Source: Rhodococcus sp. SGAir0479 (lineage in GTDB: Bacteria > Actinomycetota > Actinomycetes > Mycobacteriales > Mycobacteriaceae). Taken from it: a stretch of DNA of 64,000 bases. A program made the translations under genes and the position numbers. The notes below the pieces were generated by a model. It saw nothing but the letters and a program-made list of their open reading frames with translations. It did no database searches and had not been told where the DNA came from. Shown here one piece after another: positions 1 to 8,568 of the stretch (position 1 is the first letter of the stretch; each line of letters opens with the position of its first letter). The DNA is taken from positions 3,162,001-3,226,000 of the forward strand of contig NZ_CP039432.1 of assembly GCF_005484805.1 (NCBI RefSeq), in the 5' to 3' direction.

Positions 1-2
1 CG

Positions 3-578
3 TCGACGAGTGCGCTCGGTGCGCACCGCGTGGTGATGCTGCACTACGCCGACTCCGGCATGGCGGGCACGGCGGCCAACGCGAACCCCGCCGCGTTCTG
101 CAACGTGGACGTCGATGCCGCGGCCGCCCGCCTCGCCGAGATCCTCGCCGAGGAGTCCGCGGACGTGCTGACGATCTACGACCCCAACGGCGGCTACGGT
201 CACCCCGACCACGTGCAGGTCCACCACGTCGGTGTCCGTGCGGCCGAGCTCGCGAACGTGCCGCACGTGTACGAGGCCGCAGTCAGCCGCGATCACATCC
301 GGCGACTGATGCAGGCCGACCCCGACTGGACCGCGGATGCCCAGCCGCCCGACCTCGAGACCTTCGGGCTGCCGGAGTCCGAGATCACCACGGTCGTCGA
401 CGTCACGGCCGCCCTCGGCGCCAAACGCGCCGCGATGCTCGCGCACGAGACGCAGATCGGCGACTTCGGCCCGTTCCTGCAGATGCCCGACGAGCAGTTG
501 CGGGCCGCGTTCGGCCAGGAGTGGTTCCGCCGCCGCGGCGCCCCGGCCGGATTCGCGGAGACCGCACTCCCGCTGTAA
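3..578 (+). CDS. PIG-L family deacetylase, 5' end outside window
   Basis: The reading frame is open from the left edge, so the N-terminus, including the usual AHPDDE metal-binding motif, is missing. What remains holds the second PIG-L signature (YGHPDH, about 60 residues after the first in-frame ATG at 30), followed by a C-terminal half typical of MshB/Mca-type N-acetylglucosaminyl deacetylases (AHETQIGDF near the end). This family are zinc amidases; in actinobacteria they act in mycothiol metabolism or on other GlcNAc-type conjugates. MshB/Mca assignment is not possible without the N-terminus. It ends 53 bases before the next gene, which has its own promoter. Confidence 0.85.
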   Translation, partial: STSALGAHRVVMLHYADSGMAGTAANANPAAFCNVDVDAAAARLAEILAEESADVLTIYDPNGGYGHPDHVQVHHVGVRAAELANVPHVYEAAVSRDHIRRLMQADPDWTADAQPPDLETFGLPESEITTVVDVTAALGAKRAAMLAHETQIGDFGPFLQMPDEQLRAAFGQEWFRRRGAPAGFAETALPL

Positions 579-619
579 CGGAAACCGTCAACTGCCTGCG
601 GATTCCCCGTCCGGGTGCC

Positions 620-625
620 TAGCAT
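620..625 (+). promoter_or_regulatory. -10 box of a leaderless promoter (TAGCAT)
   Basis: TAGCAT lies 6 bases before the ATG at 632, so transcription would begin at or next to the start codon. No Shine-Dalgarno sequence precedes that ATG. Confidence 0.6.
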
Positions 626-631
626 CGGCGC

Positions 632-1651
632 ATGGCCGGGCTTCTCGCGCGTTACCGCCGGATGGGCGCCGACGTCCCGTACGGCAACCTGCTCGCGGCG
701 CACGACGTCGCGATGGAGGGTTACTTCTGGCGGTTCACCCGGCGCGACACCGGCCGGGTGCTGATCGCGCTCGCCGGGATCAACCGCGCCGCGGACGGCA
801 CCTGGGCCACGCTCGGTCTCGGTGCCCATCCCGGCGGATCCCTGCGCACCGCAGCGTATCCGGTGGCACGCGCCGACCCAGTGCGTCTGGGTGCGTTCGC
901 GGGCGACGCCTTCCGGGGCACCGCGGATCGTCTGCAGGTCGACCTGGGACCGGACGCGCGGCTGGACGTGCGCATCGTCGACCCGGTGCCGTGGCCGCGG
1001 CGACGGCTGGGCGGATCGAGCATCTTCCATACCGTGCCCGCGCTCAACCAGTACTGGCACCCGTGGCTCCTCGGCGGGCGCGCGGTCGGCTGGGCCGAGG
1101 TGGACGGCGAACGATGGGACCTCGACGGCGCGCAGGTGTACGGCGAGAAGAACTGGGGCCGAGGCGGATTCCCCGACGCGTGGTGGTGGGGTCAGGCGCA
1201 GGGGTTCGACGACCCCCGGGTGTGCGTCGCGTTCGCCGGCGGGGTGGTGACGGCCGGCCCGCTGCGGACCGAGGTGACCGCGGTGGTCGTGGCGCTGCCG
1301 GACGGCACCGTCATCCGGGTGGGGAACCCGGTGGTGTCCCCGGTGCGGGCCCGGGTGACCGACCGGTCCTGGCGGCTGACCGGTGGCAGTCGGCGCTGGA
1401 CGGTGGAACTGGAGGGGGCGGCCGAACCCGGCGACGCGCACGTCCTGCCGGTGCCGCTGCCCGCCGAGCGGCGCAACGTTCCCGGCGCGTTGGAACACCT
1501 CGGTGGCCGGTTGTCTGTGACGGTGCGTCACAATGGCCGGTGTGTGCTGTCGGGTGAATCCCATCTGGCGGGGCTCGAGTGGGGTGGGATCTCTCGGGCG
1601 CACACCGAACTCCGGCGGCGCGCAACGCTCCTCGGAGACGATCAGAACTGA
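632..1651 (+). CDS. Tocopherol cyclase-like protein
   Basis: 339 residues. The segment YGEKNWGRGGFPDAWWWGQ (about residues 170-190) is the hallmark of the tocopherol cyclase-like fold, also found in many actinobacterial proteins of unknown substrate. There is no signal peptide. In plants and cyanobacteria the family closes the chromanol ring of vitamin E; actinobacteria do not make tocopherol, so the substrate here is unknown and a lipocalin-like ligand-binding role is equally possible. The start is chosen because a -10 box sits 6 bases upstream. It is followed 18 bases later by the lipase-like gene, which has its own ribosome binding site. Confidence 0.7.
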   Translation: MAGLLARYRRMGADVPYGNLLAAHDVAMEGYFWRFTRRDTGRVLIALAGINRAADGTWATLGLGAHPGGSLRTAAYPVARADPVRLGAFAGDAFRGTADRLQVDLGPDARLDVRIVDPVPWPRRRLGGSSIFHTVPALNQYWHPWLLGGRAVGWAEVDGERWDLDGAQVYGEKNWGRGGFPDAWWWGQAQGFDDPRVCVAFAGGVVTAGPLRTEVTAVVVALPDGTVIRVGNPVVSPVRARVTDRSWRLTGGSRRWTVELEGAAEPGDAHVLPVPLPAERRNVPGALEHLGGRLSVTVRHNGRCVLSGESHLAGLEWGGISRAHTELRRRATLLGDDQN

Positions 1652-1669
1652 ACATTCGAGGGGGGATCC

Positions 1670-2983
1670 TTGCATAGGCTTCGATCGACATTTGCGGTCG
1701 CCGCGGCGGCCGCGGCGGTGCTGCTGGTCGGTACAGCGACCGCGGCGGCGGCACCGGCCACCGTCGACATCAACGACGTGTTCGGACCGTTCGTGCTCAG
1801 CACGTTCCGGGACGGCCGAATCGCGCCGCCCGAGCAGTGGGCGCCCCGGCACCCCGCTGCCGACCCGTGGTTCCAGGCGCCCCCGGTCGCCGACCTCGCT
1901 CCGGGCACGCTGCTGAAGGCACGACCGGTGACCATCCAGGTGTACGGCGTCCAGCCGGCACACGTGCGCGCGCACCAACTGATGTACGTCACAACGGACT
2001 TCGACGGTTCCCGGGTGGTGAGCACGGGCATCCTGATGATCCCCGAGGACGGCACCGCGCCCGGAGACCGCAAGCTGATCGGCTACTCCGAGGCCAACGA
2101 CAGTCTCGGTCCCGGCTGTATGCCGAGCGCCCAATGGACCGGCACCGACCAGGACGACCCGTCGCTGTTCTCCGCGCTGGGGCCGGTGGCACAGATGTTC
2201 GGCAACGGCTGGGCGGTGATGATGAGCGACACCGCGAACGACGGGGATTCGGCCCCGAACGGCTTCTCGATCGGCCAGTTCTCCGGTGCCGCAACGCTGG
2301 ACGGTCTGCGCGCCGCGCTCGCGCTGCCCGACGGCGGTTTCGCCCCCGACACCCCGATCGGCATCTACGGCATCGCCGGTGGCGGTGTGGCCGCCGGATT
2401 CGCCGCCGAGAAGCAGGCCACGTATGCGCCGGACCTCAACGTGGTCGGTACCGTGCTGCAGGCGATGGTGGTCGACAGCGCCACCTTCGAACGCAAGGCC
2501 GACGGCGGGATCGGTGCGGGTTTCGTGTTCGCGAACTCGCTCGGATACGCCGCGCGGTACCCCGAGATCGATCTGGACGCGGAACTGACGCCGCTCGGCA
2601 AGCAGATCGCGGACGTCTTCAACCGCACGTGCCAGCAGACCTACCTGTACATGCCGTTCGTGCCGCTGTCGGCGCTGTACGTGAACGGCCGTCCCGCGGA
2701 CAATCCCGCCTTCGCGCGGGCGTACGCCGAGAACCGGATGGGCCGGCAGGCCCCGCAGGCCCCGGTGTTGATCACCTCCTGCCGCGACGACTTCCTGGTG
2801 CCCTACACCGACGTCGAGACCCTGATCGCGGCGTACCGCGCGGGCGGCACCGACGTCACCGTCGAGCCGAGCCACTGCGGCGTGAGCGACGTCCTGACCG
2901 ACCCGTACCGGGTGGGCACGGAGTTGCTCGGCATGCAGAACGTCGACTGGTTCGTCGGCAAGTTCGAGGAGAGCGCGCGATGA
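1670..2983 (+). CDS. Secreted lipase-fold protein (LIP family) with catalytic serine replaced
   Basis: 437 residues starting at a TTG with a strong GAGGGGGGA ribosome binding site. Residues 1-33 are a classical signal peptide ending AAAAP. The body matches the secretory lipase family (Candida-type/Rhodococcus triacylglycerol lipases): a YSEANDS segment, a nucleophile elbow, an SCRDDFLVPY segment carrying the acidic residue and a C-terminal SHCG histidine. The elbow, normally GYSGGG or similar, reads GIAGGG here, so the nucleophilic serine is alanine (codon gcc near 2384). Asp and His remain. Either it is a non-catalytic binding protein or the assignment of the nucleophile is wrong. Its stop overlaps the next start (ATGA), so the two are translationally coupled. 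Confidence 0.8.
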   Translation: MHRLRSTFAVAAAAAAVLLVGTATAAAAPATVDINDVFGPFVLSTFRDGRIAPPEQWAPRHPAADPWFQAPPVADLAPGTLLKARPVTIQVYGVQPAHVRAHQLMYVTTDFDGSRVVSTGILMIPEDGTAPGDRKLIGYSEANDSLGPGCMPSAQWTGTDQDDPSLFSALGPVAQMFGNGWAVMMSDTANDGDSAPNGFSIGQFSGAATLDGLRAALALPDGGFAPDTPIGIYGIAGGGVAAGFAAEKQATYAPDLNVVGTVLQAMVVDSATFERKADGGIGAGFVFANSLGYAARYPEIDLDAELTPLGKQIADVFNRTCQQTYLYMPFVPLSALYVNGRPADNPAFARAYAENRMGRQAPQAPVLITSCRDDFLVPYTDVETLIAAYRAGGTDVTVEPSHCGVSDVLTDPYRVGTELLGMQNVDWFVGKFEESAR

Positions 2984-4233
2984 GAAGACTGCTCACCGGC
3001 GCACTCGCCGCCGCACTCCTACTGGTGCCCACCACGATCGCCGCCGCGGACCCCGCGCTGGACGCGACGCTCGACCGCTACCTCGACGCGCCGCTGGTGA
3101 ACGAGAACGGCGAGGCGAACGGCGGCGTCGAGCCGTCGTTGTCGACGAACCCGGACGAACTGCGTGATCTGCTCGATCGGGCGCGCTCGCGAGGCGTCGA
3201 ACCGACGCGGTACCGGGCTCTGCTGCAACAGTTCTGGCTCACCACGGCCACCCGCAAGGCGGGACTGGACCTGAACGCGTGGGACCCGAATCTGGGCCTG
3301 GCGGCCAACCAGCACAACTTGGCGAACACGTTCGCCTACTACGAGCGTCTGCAGCTCGAGAACCCGAACTTCCTGTGGACCGGGCAGGGCGGAATGGCGG
3401 GCCCGTCGTTCGCGGCCGGGATCATGGACGTCGATCTGGGGCGGGTGGTGCTCGACGTGCGCGCGGCCCGGGACGCGATCGCCGCGATCGTCGGCACGCT
3501 GGACGCGGCGGCCGCTCCGGCGACCTCCCACCTGCCCGACGACCTGCGAGCGGTGCTCGCGGTCGGCGCGGTCATCACCGCCGAGGACGTCGCGCACTTC
3601 CAGACGCAGGTGATCGCGATGAGCAAGCACATCTTCATGGACCTGATCCCGCAGCACGAGGCGTTCCTGGCGGGCGGGATGACCGCGATCGACGAATACC
3701 GCGACGCGGGACTCGTCGACGAGGCCGCGTACCGAGCGTGGCAGAACCTCGCGACCGGCGAGCGCGACAAGGTGGTCGCCGGCAACCTGGATCTGCTCCA
3801 CCGCGAGCAGTACCGGTCCATCGGCGACCAGTGGGACTCCGCGCGGAACTACCGCGGGGCGGTGGGCCGCGCACTCACGTATCTGAGCACGGTGGCCGCC
3901 GATCCGGCGATCCCCGGCGTCGTCCCACCGCGCGAGGCGAATCCGCTGGTGCTCACCGCCGGGCATCTCACCGGCACGGACGCCGCCGGCCCGCAGTGGC
4001 GGCTGCAGACCCCGCTGCCCGCGTTCAACTGGTCCGATCGCGACGCCCGCTGGCAGTACATCACCGAACAGATGGTGCCGAAGTACCTGGCGCTGAAGGA
4101 GACCCGACCGGAATTGTGGCGGGCCACGTTGTCGAAACCGATGCCGCAGCAGATCGACGACCAGCGGGCGTTGTCCCGGCTGCCGCAGATGCTCACGTCG
4201 ATGGCCCGCACCCTGCAGCCCCGATACGCCTGA
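2980..4233 (+). CDS. Exported protein of unknown function, coupled to the lipase-like gene
   Basis: 417 residues; ATG overlaps the upstream stop by 4 bases. Residues 1-25 form a signal peptide (RRLLTG start, hydrophobic core, cleavage near AAADP). The mature protein is helical and charged, rich in Asp/Glu/Arg/Gln, with no transmembrane segment after the signal and no catalytic motif I recognise. Its coupling to a secreted lipase-fold protein suggests a partner or chaperone outside the membrane, but that is inference from position only. The gene ends just before a 13-bp terminator hairpin shared with the convergent ROK regulator. Confidence 0.75.
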   Translation: MRRLLTGALAAALLLVPTTIAAADPALDATLDRYLDAPLVNENGEANGGVEPSLSTNPDELRDLLDRARSRGVEPTRYRALLQQFWLTTATRKAGLDLNAWDPNLGLAANQHNLANTFAYYERLQLENPNFLWTGQGGMAGPSFAAGIMDVDLGRVVLDVRAARDAIAAIVGTLDAAAAPATSHLPDDLRAVLAVGAVITAEDVAHFQTQVIAMSKHIFMDLIPQHEAFLAGGMTAIDEYRDAGLVDEAAYRAWQNLATGERDKVVAGNLDLLHREQYRSIGDQWDSARNYRGAVGRALTYLSTVAADPAIPGVVPPREANPLVLTAGHLTGTDAAGPQWRLQTPLPAFNWSDRDARWQYITEQMVPKYLALKETRPELWRATLSKPMPQQIDDQRALSRLPQMLTSMARTLQPRYA

Positions 4234-4251
4234 ACGGGACCGAACCCCGGG

Positions 4252-4283
4252 GCGACCGTGCGGGCTCACACCCGCACGGTCGC
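4252..4283. terminator. Bidirectional terminator hairpin
   Basis: Two perfect 13-base arms (4252-4264 and 4271-4283) enclose a 6-base loop, followed on the plus strand by cctttc. It serves the exported protein (plus) and the ROK regulator (minus) and overlaps the last codons of the latter. Confidence 0.75.
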
Positions 4284-5555
4284 CTTTCGCATGGCCGCCA
4301 GCGGATTCGCGTACAGCGAGCTGAGCGAGACCACCGCGCCCGCGTGCTCCTGGACGCGTCCGCCGAATCCCGTGATGCGCACGTCGGCGCTGCCGACCCG
4401 GGACGCCCGGGACAGGGCCTGCGACACCTGCGGAACGGCCTCGGGATAGTCGGTGAACGCCTGCCCGCCGAGCGTCACCCGGTCCGGGTTGAACAGGTCG
4501 CGCAGCATCGCGACGGCGCGGCCCAGACGCTGCGCACGGTCGGCGAGGATCTGCTGCGCCGCACTCGATCCCGCGCGCGCCTCCCGGTACAGCGCGGCGA
4601 TCGGAGGGACGGCGCCGTCGGCCGGCAGCACCCCGACCCGCTGCGCCTCCAGCAGTACGCCCCGATCGCTCACCGCGGTCTCGAGGCAGCCGACCGCACC
4701 GCAGTCGCACCGCACCCCGGAGTCGGTGGGCAGATGCGCGACGGAACCGGGCCCGGCCGTGGGAGTGTGCACCTTGCCGTCCAGAGAGACTGCCAGACCG
4801 ACGGTTTCACGCGCGTAGAAGTACAGGCCGCTCCCCCGGGCCTCGGCATTGTCCGCGCGCTGCGGGGTGAGCAGCAACTCCGACGCGGCCATCGCCTCGA
4901 CGTGCGCGGCCACCGAAACCGGCAGACCGAAGCCGGCACCGACGACCTCACCGACCCGGGCCTCCGTCCACCCCAGCCGGGCGTGATCGACCACACCCGT
5001 CTCAGGATCGACACGGCCGCCCAGTGCGACACCCACCCACAGCGGCCGCCGCCGGTGCCACCGCGCCACGAAGCTGCGGGCACTGGCCGCGATCGTCGCC
5101 AGCGCGGCGTCGGAAGCGCCCTGCGGCGTGGAGATCTCCGCCGCCCCGAGGATCCGTCCGCGCAGGTCGGACGCGACCACGCTGGTGACGACGGCACCGA
5201 TGTGGATACCGATGGTCAGGTACGGCTCATGGTTCACCTCGAACGGGATGCGAGGACGCCCGATCGCGCCGGACGCCGCCAGATCGGGGCGCTCACGCAG
5301 CAGACCCGCCGACAGCATCGCGGTCACGTGCCGGTTGACGGTGGCGACACTGGCACCCGACGCGCGGGTCGCGTCGTCGCGGTAGATCGGGCCGCCGGCG
5401 GCCGCGGCGCGGAACACCGCGGCCGCCGGGCTGTCGGAGATCGCGAGAACGGGAGGAACGATCCGGGGGCGGGACGCGGACCGCGCCGGTCGGGCAGTGG
5501 CGGGGCGGGCGGTCCCGGGTCTGGTGCGGGCGGCGTGCGGGAGGGTCGTGAGCAT
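4266..5555 (-). CDS. ROK family transcriptional regulator
   Basis: 429 residues. A proline/arginine-rich N-terminus is followed by a winged helix (about 40-90) and a ROK sugar-kinase-like domain (IGIHIGAV... onward). The zinc motif CDCGAVGCLE is present; the preceding GH of the ROK consensus is AH. ROK regulators sense sugars or sugar phosphates and repress transport or catabolic genes. I chose the ATG at 5555 because AAGGAC lies 7-8 bases upstream; an open frame extends 25 codons further without a ribosome binding site. No sugar genes are next to it, so the target is unknown. Confidence 0.85.
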   Translation of the reverse strand: MLTTLPHAARTRPGTARPATARPARSASRPRIVPPVLAISDSPAAAVFRAAAAGGPIYRDDATRASGASVATVNRHVTAMLSAGLLRERPDLAASGAIGRPRIPFEVNHEPYLTIGIHIGAVVTSVVASDLRGRILGAAEISTPQGASDAALATIAASARSFVARWHRRRPLWVGVALGGRVDPETGVVDHARLGWTEARVGEVVGAGFGLPVSVAAHVEAMAASELLLTPQRADNAEARGSGLYFYARETVGLAVSLDGKVHTPTAGPGSVAHLPTDSGVRCDCGAVGCLETAVSDRGVLLEAQRVGVLPADGAVPPIAALYREARAGSSAAQQILADRAQRLGRAVAMLRDLFNPDRVTLGGQAFTDYPEAVPQVSQALSRASRVGSADVRITGFGGRVQEHAGAVVSLSSLYANPLAAMRKATVRV

Positions 5556-5693
5556 GGCGGTGTCCTTGCCTCGTCCCGGCTGGGACGGCTGTCGACGCGG
5601 TCGGGGGACGCGCTGCCGACGGGCGATCACTACCGACCGGAACCGACGGGACGTCGGACGATCAGCGTGACGGAGAGTGCGTGCAGCGCTGGA

Positions 5694-5807
5694 TCAGCGG
5701 CGAGAGATACGGCAGGGACAACAGAGTTCCCGCGGGTGCGGCAGCCGTGAGCCCAGCGCGGCGGTCACGTAGGTGACCCGCGGGGCGGAGGTGGCGCCGG
5801 ACGACAT
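5694..5807 (-). CDS. Possible leaderless cysteine-containing small ORF
   Basis: 37 codons from an ATG that sits 7 bases behind a minus-strand TACCTT box (5820-5815), the same geometry as the leaderless genes of this window. The product ends with an LCCPC cluster and arginines. It lies upstream of the ROK regulator with a gap of about 140 bases. Leaderless cysteine-rich small ORFs act as attenuators in mycobacteria, but no cysteine-related gene is downstream, so the function is open. Chance occurrence in GC-rich DNA is a real alternative. Confidence 0.25.
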   Translation of the reverse strand: MSSGATSAPRVTYVTAALGSRLPHPRELCCPCRISRR

Positions 5808-5898
5808 GCCGATCAAGGTAGCATCCGCCGGCCCGGTCGTCCCACCCGTTCCCCCGGACGCGGCCGGGCGGGTACCGGTGACGTCCGGACGGCGGCAC

Positions 5899-5904
5899 TA
5901 CGAT
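5899..5904 (+). promoter_or_regulatory. -10 box of a leaderless promoter (TACGAT)
   Basis: TACGAT is 6 bases before the SDR ATG at 5911; there is no ribosome binding site. Confidence 0.6.
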
Positions 5905-5910
5905 CGGGGC

Positions 5911-6660
5911 ATGAGCCTGTCACCGGACACCCGCGTCGCCGTCGTCACCGGAGCCAGCTCCGGCATCGGCGAGGCCACCGCCCGCACCCTGGCCCAGCAG
6001 GGTTTCCACGTCGTCCTCGGCGCCCGGCGCGTCGACCGTCTCGAGGCCATCGCCGCCGAGATCGGCGGGACCGCCCTGGAACTGGACGTGACCGACGAGG
6101 ACTCGGTGGACGCGTTCTGCGCCGTCCTGCCCCGCGTCGACGTGCTCGTCAACAACGCCGGCGGCGCCAAGGGTCTCGCACCGGTGGCCGAGGCCGACCT
6201 CGACGACTGGCGCTGGATGTGGGAGACCAACGTCCTGGGCACGCTGCGCATGACGAAGGCGTTGCTGCCCAAGCTCATCGCCTCCGGTGACGGCCTGATC
6301 GTGACCGTCACGTCGGTGGCCGCGTTCACCGCGTACGACAACGGGGCCGGCTACACGTCGGCCAAGCACGCGCAGGCCGTGCTGCACCGCACGCTGCGCG
6401 GAGAGCTGCTGGGTCAACCCGTGCGGCTCACCGAGATCGCACCCGGAGCGGTGGAGACCGAGTTCTCGCTCGTACGTTTCGAGGGCGACGAGGAGCGGGC
6501 CGCGAAGGTGTACGAGGGCATCACCCCGCTCGTGGCGCAGGACATCGCCGAGATCGTCGGATTCGTCGCATCGCGCCCGCCGCACGTCAATCTGGACCAG
6601 ATCATCGTCAAGCCCCGCGACCAGGCCGATACCGGACGTTTCCACCGGACCACCGGTTAA
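5911..6660 (+). CDS. Short-chain dehydrogenase/reductase
   Basis: 249 residues, the classical SDR length. The cofactor motif TGASSGIG is at residues 13-20, NNAG near 85, the catalytic serine in TVTSVAAF and YTSAK for the Tyr/Lys pair. An arginine after the second strand (GARR) favours NADP(H). The sequence resembles the NADP-dependent serine/3-hydroxy acid dehydrogenase (YdfG-like) branch, but the substrate cannot be read from sequence. The start at 5911 follows from the -10 box and the position of the first Rossmann strand. Its stop codon overlaps the -10 box of the next gene. Confidence 0.85.
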   Translation: MSLSPDTRVAVVTGASSGIGEATARTLAQQGFHVVLGARRVDRLEAIAAEIGGTALELDVTDEDSVDAFCAVLPRVDVLVNNAGGAKGLAPVAEADLDDWRWMWETNVLGTLRMTKALLPKLIASGDGLIVTVTSVAAFTAYDNGAGYTSAKHAQAVLHRTLRGELLGQPVRLTEIAPGAVETEFSLVRFEGDEERAAKVYEGITPLVAQDIAEIVGFVASRPPHVNLDQIIVKPRDQADTGRFHRTTG

Positions 6661-6663
6661 CCT
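6658..6663 (+). promoter_or_regulatory. -10 box of a leaderless promoter (TAACCT)
   Basis: TAACCT overlaps the SDR stop codon TAA and is 6 bases before the ATG at 6670. Confidence 0.6.
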
Positions 6664-6669
6664 CGCGTC

Positions 6670-7716
6670 ATGCAGCACCGCTTGCAACCGGGAGAACTGC
6701 TCGACGCCCACGGCCGCCTCGCCGAGGCCGGATGGTCCGACGCGGAGGTCCGCCGCTACGACCGTGCGGCCGTCGCGGCCCCGTCGTGGCGGATCAAGGA
6801 GTGGGACTACTACTGCGTCCTCACCCCCGACCACGGGCTCGCGCTGACGGTCGCCGACAACGGCTACATGGGCCTGCTCGGCGTCTCGTGGCTCGATCTC
6901 GGCGCCCGCCGGGAATGCACCGAGAACGTGATGCTGCCCTTCCCGATGGGGCGCATGGCGCTGCCGCCCAGCGCCGACACCGGCGACGTCGTCGTCGAGC
7001 ACCGGAAGATGCGGATCGCATTCCGGCATCGCGGCGGCGAACGCCTGCTGTCGATCGACCACCCGGGCTTCGACGGCGGCCGCGGCCTGCGCGGCGACCT
7101 GCGACTCACCCAGCCCGCCACCTCGGGTCACTCCGCAGGCTCCGCTCCCGCCCGCATGGTGATCGCCACCCCCTTTCCCGACGCGCCCATAGCCTTCTAC
7201 TACAACCAGAAGATCAACTGTCTGGCCGCGGCCGGCGAGATCACCGTCGGTACAGAGACTTTCGAGTTCTCACCGGACAGCGCCTTCGGAGTGTTCGACT
7301 GGGGCCGGGGCGTGTGGACCTACGACAACCTCTGGTACTGGGGGTCTGCGTCGGGCGTCGTCGGCGGCCGCCCCTTCGGCTTCAACATCGGCTACGGATT
7401 CGGGGACACGTCCGCGGCGAGCGAGAACATGGTGTTCGTCGACGGCATCGCGCACAAGCTCGACCGCGTGACGTTCCACCTCCCCGAGGGCACCTACGAC
7501 GGCGCCCCGTGGAAATTCACCAGCAACGACGGCCGATTCGAGATGACGTTCGAGCCGATCCTCGACCGGGCGGCCGCGGTGGATCTGAAGGTTCTGCGAT
7601 CGATCCAGCACCAGGTGTTCGGGCGGTTCACCGGGCACGTGGTCCTCGACGACGGTCGCCGGCTGGAGGTCGTCGACCTTCTCGGGTTCGCCGAGGAGGT
7701 CCGCAACCGCTGGTGA
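6670..7716 (+). CDS. DUF2804 family protein
   Basis: 348 residues. The layout matches DUF2804: an N-terminal QHRLQPGELLDAHGRL segment, a central IKEWDYYCVL, and FDWGRGVWTYDNLWYWGSA with many aromatic residues. No signal peptide and no transmembrane helix. The family is widespread in actinobacteria and some fungi and has no assigned reaction. It has its own leaderless promoter, so it need not be co-regulated with the SDR. Confidence 0.8.
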   Translation: MQHRLQPGELLDAHGRLAEAGWSDAEVRRYDRAAVAAPSWRIKEWDYYCVLTPDHGLALTVADNGYMGLLGVSWLDLGARRECTENVMLPFPMGRMALPPSADTGDVVVEHRKMRIAFRHRGGERLLSIDHPGFDGGRGLRGDLRLTQPATSGHSAGSAPARMVIATPFPDAPIAFYYNQKINCLAAAGEITVGTETFEFSPDSAFGVFDWGRGVWTYDNLWYWGSASGVVGGRPFGFNIGYGFGDTSAASENMVFVDGIAHKLDRVTFHLPEGTYDGAPWKFTSNDGRFEMTFEPILDRAAAVDLKVLRSIQHQVFGRFTGHVVLDDGRRLEVVDLLGFAEEVRNRW

Positions 7717-7737
7717 GGGCGGCGCTCTCCCGCTCGG

Positions 7738-8568
7738 TCAGTTCATGTTCAGTGAGCTCGTTCCGTCGGGCTTCCGGTCGCCGGCCGGTGCCGGCGAGAG
7801 CGCACCCTTGGCGTCCTCGCCCAGCCGTCCGCCGACCGCCCCGGTCACCAGGCCGACCGCCTCGTCTCCGAACTCCTGGCCCACCGCGGCGCCGAGATCT
7901 CCCGCCACGGCCCGGGCCACCGGCAGTGTCGAGAGCCCGAACGACGTGGACGACGCCACCGCGGACCCGTACACGTCCTTTCCCAGTGTGGCCCAGTCGA
8001 ATCCGGCCCGGTTACCCTCGGCCATCTGGAAGACCTGCAGAGCGCTCGAGATCGCGCCGTCCTCGAGGACACTCCGCCCGACGTTCGCTCCGAGCTTCAG
8101 GACCAGGTCACGCAGGATGATCCGGACCGCGACCTGCGTCGCCGCCTCCGCGGCGGGGATACCCGCTCCCGCGACGCCTCCGGTGGCCACGGCAGCCGCC
8201 ATCAGGGTCGCGATCTCGCCGGCGAGCAGCGCCAGGGCCGTGATGATGGACAGCTTCGCGTGCTCGACATCTGTTGCCGCCGTGTCGCACTCGTCGGCAA
8301 GTCCACGGCAGACGGCAACTAGTTCATCGGTGGACGCCGAGACGTTCTCCCACCGGCCGGCGATGGCCTCGTTCACGACACCGGCGATCGCGTCGAGCGC
8401 GGGAGCGATCGCCCGCTCGGCATCGGCGCCGGCGCGGTCGACCTGGACGGCGGCCAGTTCCCACGCGTCGGCGACGCGCCGCAGGGACGTCTCGTCACAC
8501 TCCGGCCAGTCCTGCCCGAGGGCGACCGACGACACCGAGCGCAGCCACCCCGGCAACTGGATCCCCAT
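7738..8568 (-). CDS. WXG100-like protein resembling the CpnT N-terminal domain, no toxin domain
   Basis: 276 residues. The opening (GIQLPGWLRSV then DWPECDE) is the signature of the CpnT-like N-terminal domain found in ESX-secreted polymorphic toxins. A helical region (about 20-110) leads to a hydrophobic, glycine/alanine-rich stretch (about 108-150) and then a short C-terminus rich in Pro/Asp that ends without any toxin fold. Full CpnT-like toxins carry a C-terminal nuclease or NADase; here it is absent, so this is either a stand-alone channel/substrate domain or a toxin that lost its end. Start and upstream stop overlap (TGATG). Confidence 0.7.
   Translation of the reverse strand: MGIQLPGWLRSVSSVALGQDWPECDETSLRRVADAWELAAVQVDRAGADAERAIAPALDAIAGVVNEAIAGRWENVSASTDELVAVCRGLADECDTAATDVEHAKLSIITALALLAGEIATLMAAAVATGGVAGAGIPAAEAATQVAVRIILRDLVLKLGANVGRSVLEDGAISSALQVFQMAEGNRAGFDWATLGKDVYGSAVASSTSFGLSTLPVARAVAGDLGAAVGQEFGDEAVGLVTGAVGGRLGEDAKGALSPAPAGDRKPDGTSSLNMN

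Larger units (their letters stand above)
5556..5910. other. 355-base divergent intergenic region
   Basis: Separates the minus-strand ROK regulator from the plus-strand SDR. It holds the leaderless SDR promoter at its right end and a possible leaderless 37-codon minus-strand ORF (5694-5807). I see no strong palindrome that would clearly be the ROK operator. Confidence 0.5.

Noticed and set aside
293-2875. 860-codon open frame on the minus strand
   Set aside because: It is antisense to the tocopherol-cyclase-like and lipase-like genes, has low-complexity Arg/Gly/His/Val composition and no domain. Long antisense frames are usual in GC-rich DNA.
3019-4710. 563-codon open frame on the minus strand
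   Set aside because: Overlaps the exported protein and the ROK regulator in a wrong frame; not protein-like.
5662-5898. 78-codon minus-strand ORF between the ROK and SDR genes
   Set aside because: Arg/His-rich composition and no start signal; an alternative frame in the same place has a better leaderless start.
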